64,000 nt of DNA from Psychrobacter sp. NZS113 (GTDB lineage: Bacteria > Pseudomonadota > Gammaproteobacteria > Pseudomonadales > Moraxellaceae), in assembly GCF_015864825.1 (NCBI RefSeq), contig NZ_JADYWL010000001.1, positions 310,001 to 374,000 on the forward strand. The letters run 5' to 3'. The translations under genes were made by a program, and so were the position numbers. The notes beneath the pieces were generated by a model that saw nothing but the letters and a program-made list of their open reading frames with translations, made no database searches and was not told where the DNA came from. Numbering within the stretch: the stretch's first letter is position 1; the number at the start of each line of letters is the position of its first letter. Below are positions 1 to 8,707 of this stretch, one piece after another.

Positions 1-252
1 GGGCTTTTATGGCAGTGGAATGATTATGTGAAAAATAGAATGCATGCTTACGTTGATTATAGTGAAGAGCATTTTTTCAAAATTAATGATGAGACTGATT
101 GGAATTACCCAGCGCATAAGTTTCATCAGCGCCTTGTTGCCACTGCAAGATTACCGCTATGGGATGATAGAGATGAGCTAATTGCCGATGTATACCGTGA
201 TAAAAAAGGAAAGCCGAGACCTGAGCGCTACAACGAGAAGCGATTAGTATAA
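1..252 (+). CDS. C-terminal part of an unidentified protein
   Basis: The reading frame is open from base 1, so this is the last 83 codons of a gene that begins outside the window. An internal GTG at 28 is probably not the start. The visible part is hydrophilic, rich in Asp, Arg and aromatic residues, and ends in a basic stretch (KKGKPRPERYNEKR). I do not recognise a family. Its TAA stop overlaps the 3' end of the convergent dpnI-like gene by 9 bases. Whether it belongs to the same restriction locus cannot be told from this fragment. Confidence 0.55.
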   Translation, partial: GLLWQWNDYVKNRMHAYVDYSEEHFFKINDETDWNYPAHKFHQRLVATARLPLWDDRDELIADVYRDKKGKPRPERYNEKRLV

Positions 253-1008
253 CTTTCGATAATGACCACGGCTCACAAATTCAATAATGCCTTTATCACG
301 TAGTATCTGTAGCTGCTGACGGATTTTATCTGGAATATATTTGTTTTCGGGATGTTTAAATTTTAACTCGTCAGCAAAACCATAAACTTGCTTTAGCGAA
401 AAATTAGTATCGAGTCTATCGATACATTGCCAGATATCTAGTGTCCAACCACGAGACGCAACAGACTGTTTTCGTAAAAACAAGGTTTTTTGAAATTGCT
501 GGCTGACATCTTCGCGTGGTATGACTTGCTGATTTTTGACCAAAAACACTTTGCCTGATTCTGGTACTTGGCGCAAGTCGATATTACAGCCGACCCAACC
601 TGCGCGTTTGGCAGTCGCTGATAACGGCTTACGCTTGATAATAATATCTGGCTTAAAGAACTGCTTAGGAATAATTAGAAAGTTATTGACGGTATATTCT
701 TTTGAGTACGTCAGGAAGAAAAAATTGGGATTGTCTGCACTATTGATGCGTTCAATCATCGTCTTATAAGCACCATCGTTAATGATGTTACTTAATTTGG
801 ATTTTTTACTTTTTAGCTCATATTGCTCACTACAATGTGCACAATAAAAATCAGCGACAGGTTTGCCGTTCGTAAATTCTGATAATGGTTGGGTATTACA
901 GTTAGGGCAGTAGCTATTGGTTGCGACCCAGTTTTCACTTAATACCCGAATTATTTGACTAGGTGATTTATAATTTTTGGCAAGACTTTGATTAAAATGT
1001 AGGTTCAT
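244..1008 (-). CDS. dpnI: DpnI-type methyl-directed restriction endonuclease
   Basis: The 254-residue protein has the same length as Streptococcus pneumoniae DpnI and closely resembles it as I recall it. DpnI cleaves GATC only when the adenine is methylated. The N-terminal PD-(D/E)xK nuclease domain shows D53, E64 and K66 (VADFY and ELKSKK), which are DpnI's catalytic residues. C34, C37, C56 and C59 form the structural zinc site. The C-terminal 70 residues (IRQQLQILRDKGIIEF) match the winged-helix domain that also reads the methylated site. The family implies that the host does not Dam-methylate its own GATC sites. It is divergent from mltG, with 170 bp between them, and no methylase is visible in the window. 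Family assignment is firm; the in vivo target is inferred. Confidence 0.93.
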   Translation of the reverse strand: MNLHFNQSLAKNYKSPSQIIRVLSENWVATNSYCPNCNTQPLSEFTNGKPVADFYCAHCSEQYELKSKKSKLSNIINDGAYKTMIERINSADNPNFFFLTYSKEYTVNNFLIIPKQFFKPDIIIKRKPLSATAKRAGWVGCNIDLRQVPESGKVFLVKNQQVIPREDVSQQFQKTLFLRKQSVASRGWTLDIWQCIDRLDTNFSLKQVYGFADELKFKHPENKYIPDKIRQQLQILRDKGIIEFVSRGHYRKLY

Positions 1009-1178
1009 AGGATGTTTTCATTCTTGATAGATAAGCTCAGAATACTGAAAAAAGGGTATGAGTATTAAGCCATATAAATGAGCATCAATAGCAAGATAAT
1101 TCATAAGCTAAGCAAATACCATTGAAAATCGCACGGTTCAGTGCTAAATTCTAGCAAACATCTGCCTCGCGAGTTGCC

Positions 1179-2459
1179 ATGAGCACACCTACACCTGAAA
1201 CGCCTCCTGAACGTCCTAATAATGAGCCATCTAATAAAAAAGATAGCAGCGTTGAGGAGCGTGTCGATACCACACTACCAGACTCGCAGCCGGTAGTGGA
1301 TAAGGTGGAGGATAAGCCCGCGACCAATGTCTCACTGATCAGCGGAGAGAGTAAGCCGCGCCAATATAGAGTGGACAATCAATCGTTCTTTATGCAGCGT
1401 GGTTATCAGGTATTGCTCGTGCTTGGGCTGATTGCTGCTTTTTTCTTAGTGATGGTCTATCAGACATTGTTTGGACGTATCGAGCAGCCCGCAAAAAAGG
1501 TCACGATTGAGCAGGGTCAGACCTACTATGGTCTACTGCCGCAGTGGCAACAGCAGATTCCGCTGTTTTCTGCCAGTGTGGCCAAGCTTTATATCAAGTC
1601 GCAAGTCGATGCACCATTACATTCGGGCATTTACCAGTTACCAGAAAATCCTACTATTGCCGAAGCGTTGCAAGTGCTAGCACAAGGTGCAAAAGCAGCG
1701 ATGGTAAAGGTACAAATCATCGAAGGCAAAACCTCTAAAGACCTATATCAGACACTACGTGATAATAATGGTATCAAAAAAGAAGTACTGACTGCTGATA
1801 GCGACAATGCCAGTATTGCCAAAGCGTTGGAGTTAGATGGCATCTTGCCAGCATCGGTCATCAATGACAGTGATCCTATCGTCAATCACAATCTCGAAGG
1901 GTGGTTTGCCCCTGATACTTATTATTATGGTGAGGATACCACTGATAAGCAGGTACTGACGGATTTGTATAAGCGTCAGCAGCAAGCGTTGACCGAAGCG
2001 TGGGAAGGTCGCGCGCCTAACTTACCTTATAGCACACCTTATGAGGCGTTGGTGATGGCTTCTATTATCGAAAAAGAAACCAGCGTGGCAGAAGAGCGTC
2101 CGTTGGTGTCGGCGGTATTTAGAAACCGTCTGAATCAAGGCATGCGTATGCAAACTGATCCGACCATTATCTACGGTATGGGCAGTCGCTATGACGGCAA
2201 TATTCGCCGCAAAGACATCAATGAAAAAACGTCTTATAATACCTATCAAATTGATGGCCTGCCACCAACACCAATCGCGCTACCATCAGCGGCTTCTATC
2301 GAAGCAACTTTGCACCCTGCAGACAGCGAAGCATTATATTTTGTAGCGACTGGTACAGGTGGGCACAAATTCACCAATAGTCTGGCGGCACACAATCAAG
2401 CGGTAAAAGACTATCTAAAAGTCATGCGCGAAAAGAAAGCACAAGCAGCATCACAGTAA
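1179..2459 (+). CDS. mltG: Endolytic peptidoglycan transglycosylase MltG
   Basis: MltG (YceG family) is an inner-membrane lytic transglycosylase that cuts nascent glycan strands and is thought to set their length. The protein has a hydrophilic Pro/Glu-rich cytoplasmic N-terminus of about 70 residues and one membrane segment around residues 73-95. A LysM-like region follows, then the YceG catalytic domain. The signature ASIIEKET carries the catalytic glutamate at E298, followed by the conserved NRL and MQTDPTIIYG motifs. The N-terminal cytoplasmic extension makes it longer than the E. coli protein (about 340 residues). The start codon has only a weak Shine-Dalgarno sequence. It lies upstream of tmk on the same strand, as in E. 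coli (yceG-tmk). Confidence 0.95.
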   Translation: MSTPTPETPPERPNNEPSNKKDSSVEERVDTTLPDSQPVVDKVEDKPATNVSLISGESKPRQYRVDNQSFFMQRGYQVLLVLGLIAAFFLVMVYQTLFGRIEQPAKKVTIEQGQTYYGLLPQWQQQIPLFSASVAKLYIKSQVDAPLHSGIYQLPENPTIAEALQVLAQGAKAAMVKVQIIEGKTSKDLYQTLRDNNGIKKEVLTADSDNASIAKALELDGILPASVINDSDPIVNHNLEGWFAPDTYYYGEDTTDKQVLTDLYKRQQQALTEAWEGRAPNLPYSTPYEALVMASIIEKETSVAEERPLVSAVFRNRLNQGMRMQTDPTIIYGMGSRYDGNIRRKDINEKTSYNTYQIDGLPPTPIALPSAASIEATLHPADSEALYFVATGTGGHKFTNSLAAHNQAVKDYLKVMREKKAQAASQ

Positions 2460-2547
2460 ATTAGTCCGTCTCTCTTTTAAAACCTATCATTTACTGAGCG
2501 CTATGTAATTATCTACATAACGCTCATCAATGACACAAGGTCATATC

Positions 2548-3249
2548 ATGTCAGCACCTATGCAAGACCATCTATCTCAAACAACCTCATCCAACGAAAT
2601 CCATGACACCATGCCCAATCAAGGACGTTTTATCAGTTTTGAAGGTACAGAGGGTGTAGGGAAAACCACAGCAATTGAACAACTCTGCCTGCGATTAGAG
2701 GACAGTGGCATCCAGTATCTGCGCACCCGTGAGCCAGGTGGCAGTCCATTTGCAGAGCGTTTACGAGAGATATTATTAGATCCTGCGACCGATATTAATG
2801 ATGATACAGAGCTGTTGCTACTATTTGCCGCCCGATGTGATCATCTACAGCAAGTGATTATACCCGCGCTACAACGTGGCACATGGGTGATATGTGACCG
2901 TTTTACTGATTCAACCATTGCGTATCAAGGCTTTGGTCGTGCGCATGGCGATGAGGCAGTACGAGCCAAGATTGATGCGCTCATCGAGCAGTTTGTGCCA
3001 CAACTGCCCGAGCTAACATTATGGTTGGACTTACCAGTATTAGAGGGTATGGCACGCGCCAACAAGCGCAGCGCTGCAGATCGTTTTGAGCAGCAAGCGA
3101 CCGATTTTTTTACTTGGGTACATACAGGTTTTGATGGACTTGCCACCCAGTATCCTGAGCGCATACAGCGTATTGATGCATCAGGCAATGCCGATGAAGT
3201 AGGTGTGCGAATATGGATGACGGTACAAGATAAGTTGGATATTAAATAG
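2548..3249 (+). CDS. tmk: Thymidylate kinase
   Basis: Tmk phosphorylates dTMP to dTDP in dTTP synthesis. The P-loop GTEGVGKTT is at residues 33-41, followed by the dTMP-binding motif REPGGSPFAERLR, the CDRF motif and a basic LID segment (RANKRSAADRF). I chose the ATG at 2548 because AAGG lies 7 bases before it. An in-frame ATG at 2530 has no ribosome site, and one at 2611 (MPNQGRF) would give the length most common in the family. The roughly 25 residues before the conserved core are polar and unlikely to be catalytic. A bidirectional terminator follows. Confidence 0.95.
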   Translation: MSAPMQDHLSQTTSSNEIHDTMPNQGRFISFEGTEGVGKTTAIEQLCLRLEDSGIQYLRTREPGGSPFAERLREILLDPATDINDDTELLLLFAARCDHLQQVIIPALQRGTWVICDRFTDSTIAYQGFGRAHGDEAVRAKIDALIEQFVPQLPELTLWLDLPVLEGMARANKRSAADRFEQQATDFFTWVHTGFDGLATQYPERIQRIDASGNADEVGVRIWMTVQDKLDIK

Positions 3250-3325
3250 CCGTCCGATTAAGAAAATTCTGAGATTCCAGATTTTGACGATTGACCACAG
3301 TAGGGCGATTATCAAAATCGTCACC

Positions 3326-3368
3326 ATAAAAAGCCCCAACATTACGTTGGGGCTTTTGTTTTTTTTGA
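3326..3368 (+). terminator. Rho-independent terminator between tmk and the antiporter gene
   Basis: A perfect stem (AAAAGCCCCAAC / GTTGGGGCTTTT) with a 5-base loop is followed by a long T run on the plus strand and TTTTT on the minus strand. It can serve both convergent genes. Confidence 0.92.
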
Positions 3369-3449
3369 ACCATTAATACAGTCGGTAAATAGCCACGCAA
3401 AAAGTGGTCATCATTACTTATTTACTGGCTATTTTCTAACTATTTACTA

Positions 3450-5771
3450 TTACTTCTCTTTATTATTTACTTCGTTATCTACCTTGCTTTCTAAACTCGT
3501 CGATTTTGCATCCTGAGCAGTGTCGATGTCAGAACTGTTGGCATTGTCTTGACCAGAGTCAGGTAAGCGACTTGGATCAAGCGCGCCTTTCTTGGTCTTA
3601 GGTGCATTACCATTACCGTTGGTATTGCTACTGGTAGATGTCTTAGTTTTGGAGATAGCGGTTGAGTTCGCTGACATTACCCCTTTATTAGCAGACTCGT
3701 CTTTTGGTTCGACAATTTTGTCATTAGTCGTTGCTGGCGACGTTGAAGAGTCTTTAGATTCAGCATCGTTGCTTGAATGACTTGATGAATCGCTCATGGT
3801 GTTTTGCTCAGTGCTTTTCTGCTCAGCGCCTTTTTCTTTGTCGTTATCCGTCGCTTGCTCGGCTGCATCAGTATTCTCATCGCTCAGCTCTTTTTCCTTG
3901 CGTTTTTCTGGTGCTTTTGAGCTGGACTCAAAGTTGGCATCTGCTGCCATACGCGCTTGCTCTTGCTTAGGTGTCACATCTACTGGCTTTGGCTGCACTT
4001 CATCCTCTACCACTAGTGAGATAAGCTTACGATCGCGCGGTACGATGCCATCGAACTTATCGGTAATGACGTGCAACTTGCCTTCTTTGTCTATGGTATA
4101 GAGCGGGACAAATTGCTTGTTATCCGCTTTATATTGTTCAAAGGTATAGCTATCCGTGATGTTGGTAATCTTGATACGTGCCTTTTTCGACAGCATGCTG
4201 GCAAGCTTGGTATAAGTCGCATCTTTGCCAAACAGCCACTGTGACTGAAAGCTCGACTGCTTGTCTTCACGTTCGCTTTTGACTTTTTCATCACTGAATT
4301 TGAGACGGTACAATTTACGCTCACCGAATTCATGACGATAATGAATCTCGGACAAGGTATTCATTTCTTTATCCATACTCATGGCAAATAGACGACCAAT
4401 ACCGATAAGATCAAGGTTATGATCGGCATGGTCAGAGATGGGATTGCCAAAATAAGTACGCAAACCGCTCATGCGTGCACGGGCAATATTGGTATAGTTA
4501 TTATGCGCAACGATGACATCAAAGCCTTGGTCTTTTAGCGACGTGGCTATCAATAGTGCGATAGGGTTTGAACCAACGATAAGAATACCGTTGGTCTCAG
4601 GCTCACGGACGCCAAGCAAGTTGCCGACCACTTTTGAGCCCAAGCCCTGAATCATAACGGTACCTATGATGACCATAAATACCAAGGGCACGAGTAGCTC
4701 AACACCTTGAATATCATACTCTTGCAAACGAATGGCAAACAGTGAGGAGATAGCCGCCGCGACGATACCACGTGGGCCAATCCAACTGATCATCAGCTTT
4801 TCATTTGTCTTGAGGTTTGAGCCGATAGCCGATGCCCAAACAGACAATGGGCGCGCCACGAACATCACGATGGCGAGCAGCAGCAAACCTGCAAAGCCCA
4901 CACTCATTAAGCTTGCCAGTTCTACCCGTGCCGCAAGAATAATAAAGAGCACCGAAATCAGTAGAATAGTTAAAGATTCATTGAATTCTAGAATGGTCTC
5001 ACGTGGGAATTTTGGCCAGTTTGCCAATGCCACGCCTAATACCGTAACGGTCAATAGACCAGACTCATGCTCTAAATGGTTCGATATTGAGAACAGAACC
5101 AAGACAAAGGCAAGGGTAAAGACATTGCGTAAAAACTCAGGAATCATATGGCGGCGCATGAGGAACGCGAGTACCCAAGCACCCGCCATACCCATTGCAG
5201 TCGCTAATACGACGATTTTAGCAAACAATAATATACTGCTGGCTTCACCGCCAGAGATAATATATTCATAGACCAATACCACCGCAATGGCGCCGATTGG
5301 ATCAATGATGATACCTTCCCATTTCAGAATGTTAGATATCGTCTTATTCGGGCGCACACTACGCAGTAACGGCATGATGACCGTTGGGCCAGTTACGCAA
5401 ACCAGCGCACCGAATAGCAAGGCGATCAGTGGATCGACGTCAAATAATAGATATGTCGATAACGCGACGATAGCGATGGTAATAAGCACGCCGACCGATA
5501 CCAGCATTTGTACAACGGTACCGTGTTGTTTAATCTCATCGAACTCTAAAGTCAGTGACCCTTCAAAGAGAATAATCGCCACGCCCAAAGAGATGAAAGG
5601 GAACATCAGCTCCCCCAATACCAAATCGGGATCGAAGATGCCTAGCACTGGGCCGACGATAATACCAATCAGTAATAAAAATAAAATGGACGGCTGCTTT
5701 AAATACCAAGCCAACCATTGGGCGGCAATGCCAATCCCAACCACGCCAGATAATAATAGGGCGGTATCCAT
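3450..5771 (-). CDS. Cation:proton antiporter (CPA1/NhaP type) with TrkA-like and long disordered tail
   Basis: The first 390 residues are hydrophobic, with about 12 membrane segments and the Na+/H+ exchanger motifs VTGPTVIMPLL, EGIIIDPIGAI and SWIGPRGIVAAAIS. This fits Na+ or K+ extrusion in exchange for H+. A soluble domain starting TNGILIVGSNPIALLIATSL resembles a TrkA-N/Rossmann regulatory domain. From about residue 590 to 773 the protein is a low-complexity tail of Ser, Thr, Asp, Glu, Lys and Asn without predicted fold. Such tails are not typical of CPA1 transporters. It is a single gene, convergent with tmk and followed by about 1 kb of non-coding DNA upstream of its start. The ion specificity cannot be read from the sequence. 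Confidence 0.88.
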   Translation of the reverse strand: MDTALLLSGVVGIGIAAQWLAWYLKQPSILFLLLIGIIVGPVLGIFDPDLVLGELMFPFISLGVAIILFEGSLTLEFDEIKQHGTVVQMLVSVGVLITIAIVALSTYLLFDVDPLIALLFGALVCVTGPTVIMPLLRSVRPNKTISNILKWEGIIIDPIGAIAVVLVYEYIISGGEASSILLFAKIVVLATAMGMAGAWVLAFLMRRHMIPEFLRNVFTLAFVLVLFSISNHLEHESGLLTVTVLGVALANWPKFPRETILEFNESLTILLISVLFIILAARVELASLMSVGFAGLLLLAIVMFVARPLSVWASAIGSNLKTNEKLMISWIGPRGIVAAAISSLFAIRLQEYDIQGVELLVPLVFMVIIGTVMIQGLGSKVVGNLLGVREPETNGILIVGSNPIALLIATSLKDQGFDVIVAHNNYTNIARARMSGLRTYFGNPISDHADHNLDLIGIGRLFAMSMDKEMNTLSEIHYRHEFGERKLYRLKFSDEKVKSEREDKQSSFQSQWLFGKDATYTKLASMLSKKARIKITNITDSYTFEQYKADNKQFVPLYTIDKEGKLHVITDKFDGIVPRDRKLISLVVEDEVQPKPVDVTPKQEQARMAADANFESSSKAPEKRKEKELSDENTDAAEQATDNDKEKGAEQKSTEQNTMSDSSSHSSNDAESKDSSTSPATTNDKIVEPKDESANKGVMSANSTAISKTKTSTSSNTNGNGNAPKTKKGALDPSRLPDSGQDNANSSDIDTAQDAKSTSLESKVDNEVNNKEK

Positions 5772-6783
5772 AAATTGATCCTTTTATAATCTTGTCATAT
5801 TTTATATCTATCAATCGCTTTTTAGCGCTTGCCCATAGAGTAACTGCCATAAGACAGTGTCATAAATAGTTTGATGCCATACTCTATAGAGGCACGTTTT
5901 ACAAAATCTGAGCGACAACAATGGCTAAGTGACAATAATGACAACGATGGTAATAATGACAGTCATCATGAATCACAACGTGAGCCAGATATGATATATA
6001 TACTATAAAGTAATAAAGACAAACGCATTCCTAGACGAATAACACCCATTCCAAGAAATACAATTAGCAGTGTCGACAGTGCTTATTCTACAAGCTTAGC
6101 TTACTAGCGGTAGTACTTACCCTTGTTTTGCTGCTATGCAAATTTTTAGAAATGGTATAAGCGCCTCTAGATATGCAAAAGATGAAAAATAAGGGTGATG
6201 ATAGCCAATGCTATAAATATATAGTCCGTAATGATTATGGCTATTAACCTGCGTTTTTTATAAAGTTATTAGGCTTGCCATCATAACATGGTTTTATTTC
6301 CTACTTACTAGGACCGACCTTATCACGATACAGTTTACCCATTATGAAACGGTTACATCTTCAACTTTGCTGACTATATAGAGGTATTGCTTGTATTCGG
6401 CTATCTTGTATCGATATTATAGTGGGTTGATTATAATAGTGAGCAGCCACAATAGGGTGCAGAACCATTATGAAATAACCTTACATTGGGTTATCCTGAA
6501 TTATCAGAGCGATGGCAAGATAATGTGATGGTTTATTAATCATACAGTAGCGGCATTTATCGTGCACGTAGCTTGTATCGCGAATCTACTATAAAAAGTT
6601 GCAGCAATGATTGCAATACAGAGGCAGCAACATATACATATACGCACAAGCTAAAAAACACCAAGATGACCTGAGCTCAAGTCACATTTTTCACCTGTCT
6701 AGTAATAGCTTTAGAGAATAACCAGAACAAATTTATTAACGTTGACAATAATAACAATCATGATCACTCATATGGAGGATGGT
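5772..6783. other. About 1 kb non-coding region
   Basis: This AT-rich stretch has no credible reading frame on either strand. Around 5915-5965 there are loosely repeated ACAATRATG-like words (GACAACAATGG, GACAATAATG, ACAACGATGG), too irregular for a tandem array. A decayed copy of the dispersed repeat is suspected at 6372-6436. The stretch presumably holds promoters for the divergent antiporter and protease genes. Confidence 0.5.
6372..6436. repeat. Possible decayed copy of the dispersed intergenic repeat
   Basis: The segment begins GACTATATAG and ends TTGATTATA. Between them TATTCGGCTATCTTGTATCG resembles the ACTCGG(T)TTCCTTGTATCG core of the copy at 39064-39166 read in reverse. It is about 65 bp, shorter than the intact copies, so a deletion is likely. 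The assignment is weak. Confidence 0.35.
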
Positions 6784-8238
6784 ATGCCTACAGATATGTT
6801 TACAGCACAATCTAAATTGAATTTGCAACATTGGTTGCAGCGTAGTGCGTTGGCGCTCGCTGTCAGTACATCGCTAGTCGTTGGTATGACTGCCACGACT
6901 ATGACGAGTGCTCAAGCCGCGGTTACTACAGCAGACTTCTCCGATTTAGTGCAACAAGTGACCCCAGCAGTCGCCCGTGTGAACGTCACAAAAACGATCA
7001 GTGAGGCTGAACTTGCCAAGGCGCAGACAGCTGAGCTGCTACGTCAGTTTTTTGGAGACCGCCTAAGTATCCCTGAACAGGCTACCATGCCAGCGATTGA
7101 GCATGCTTATGGCACGGCTTTTTTTGTCACCTCTGATGGTTATATGCTGACCAACCATCACGTGGTGGAAGGCGCTGATAAAATCACGGTGACGCTCAAT
7201 GATAGAACCGAGTTAGATGCGGTTTTAGTCGGTAGTGATGAGCGTTCAGATGTGGCAGTGTTGAAAGTCGTGGGTAATAAATTCCCACCTCTACCTATCG
7301 GTGATTCAAATGCTCTGAGAGTAGGAGAGCCTGTACTAGCAATTGGTTCACCATTTGGTTTTGATTATTCGGCATCCGCTGGTATTGTCAGTGCCAAGTC
7401 ACGCAGTTTTTCGCGTGAGACCAGTGTGCCATTTATTCAAACAGATGTGGCATTGAACCCCGGTAACTCAGGTGGTCCATTATTCAACCAGCGCGGTGAA
7501 GTTATTGGTATCAACTCGCGTATCTTTAGTGGTACCGGTGGTTATATGGGTCTATCGTTCTCGATACCGATCGATGCGGCAATGGATATCTATCAGCAGT
7601 TAAAAACAGATGGCGAAGTGGTGCGTGCTTATCTAGGTATTTATCCACAAGATATCGATCGCAATTTGGCTGAGGCTTATAAGCTGGCTCGCCCTCAAGG
7701 TGCCTTATTAACACGTGTGTCACCAGACTCACCAGCACAAAAAGCCGGTCTAAAATCTGGTGACATTATTTTGCAATATAACAATGTGCAGATTATGCAG
7801 GCATCAGATTTATTGAATCTGCTCAATAGAGCCAAACCAAGTGATGCTTTCCGTGCGCAGATTCAGCGTAATGGTAAGCAGATGATGGTCAGCGGCCAGC
7901 TTGCTTATGCACCCGATGATGTTAGAGCTCAAGGCGGGGATCAACAGAATGACGATGTACAGTTGGGCTTGCGTCTACGTAATTTGACCGTTGATGAGCA
8001 AGCCGAAATCGCCGTAGACAATAAAACAGGCATTTTGGTGACTACGGTTGACCCTACTGGGCTTGCTGCACGTTCGGGTATATTGGCGGGGGATGTGATT
8101 ACCAATTTTCATCAAAAACCGATTAAGGAAGTGACTGACTTTTCAGATGCTATTTCATCGCTACCTGAAAAGGGCGTGGTGACTATGGAGGTTATCCGTC
8201 AAGGCATCCCTGCGATTATCGGGTTAAGAATTGAGTAG
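6784..8238 (+). CDS. Do-family periplasmic serine endoprotease (DegP/DegQ/MucD type)
   Basis: This is an envelope protease/chaperone that degrades misfolded periplasmic proteins. From the ATG at 6784 (GGAGG five bases upstream) the protein has 484 residues: a signal peptide ending near AQAA, a trypsin-like domain and two PDZ domains (about 265-350 and 385-480). The catalytic triad is visible as H126 (TNHHVV), D156 (ERSDVAVLK) and S229 (NPGNSGGP). Two earlier in-frame ATGs, at 6742 and 6772, lack a ribosome site and would put polar residues before the signal peptide. The protein is in the usual size range for DegQ/MucD. No sigma-E partner genes are adjacent. Confidence 0.95.
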   Translation: MPTDMFTAQSKLNLQHWLQRSALALAVSTSLVVGMTATTMTSAQAAVTTADFSDLVQQVTPAVARVNVTKTISEAELAKAQTAELLRQFFGDRLSIPEQATMPAIEHAYGTAFFVTSDGYMLTNHHVVEGADKITVTLNDRTELDAVLVGSDERSDVAVLKVVGNKFPPLPIGDSNALRVGEPVLAIGSPFGFDYSASAGIVSAKSRSFSRETSVPFIQTDVALNPGNSGGPLFNQRGEVIGINSRIFSGTGGYMGLSFSIPIDAAMDIYQQLKTDGEVVRAYLGIYPQDIDRNLAEAYKLARPQGALLTRVSPDSPAQKAGLKSGDIILQYNNVQIMQASDLLNLLNRAKPSDAFRAQIQRNGKQMMVSGQLAYAPDDVRAQGGDQQNDDVQLGLRLRNLTVDEQAEIAVDNKTGILVTTVDPTGLAARSGILAGDVITNFHQKPIKEVTDFSDAISSLPEKGVVTMEVIRQGIPAIIGLRIE

Positions 8239-8707
8239 TTAGGAAGGTAGTGATCATCAATGCATTATAAAAGAGAGGTCACGTTAACCTTGCTTGAAGT
8301 TGTGCCTATACAGCTGTACTTGGTATCTTGACCCTTTTTGACATTGATTCAACGACACGAGAGATACTATTAAAAATAGTATGAGTGAACAAATTGTGAT
8401 AGTAGGCGTCAACAATTATACTTGTCTATCGTAGAGGCTGACCTCTATAATGGCTGATTTTTTTATCCCATGATTAAAGGTTTGTCTTTAGCGAGATAGA
8501 AGATTGCTTCAATAGATGATCGTTTTGATGGGTTAAATGCTCCATTTTTATGATTGTTATTACAATCGAAACACGCCCTCATAAATTATTACAACCTATG
8601 ATAAACGTATTCATGGAGTGATTTATTTAGCACTCCATACACTCTAATATAGGATTGACTATAAGCTGTTTGATAGGCTCATACCGTTACACAACCATCA
8701 GGTAATT
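8239..8707. other. Intergenic region with hairpin and decayed repeat
   Basis: No gene is supported. A diverged repeat copy occupies 8283-8355. A perfect 8-bp inverted repeat (ATACTATT-AAA-AATAGTAT) lies at 8364-8382, without the T run needed for a terminator. Confidence 0.5.
8283..8355 (-). repeat. Diverged copy of the dispersed intergenic repeat
   Basis: GTTAACCTTGCTTGAAGT and, 50 bp later, TTGATTCAAC match TTAACCTCGCTTGAAGT and TTGAATCAAC in the copy at 53242-53344. The intervening bases align with several small gaps. The terminal TATAGT ends are missing. Confidence 0.5.

Noticed and set aside
4732..5271. 179-codon open frame on the plus strand
   Set aside because: It is antisense to the membrane domain of the antiporter, whose coding signal and motifs are clear. 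No ribosome site or similarity supports it.
5915..5965. Possible tandem repeat of ACAATRATG-like words
   Set aside because: Spacing and sequence are too irregular for a tandem array or CRISPR.
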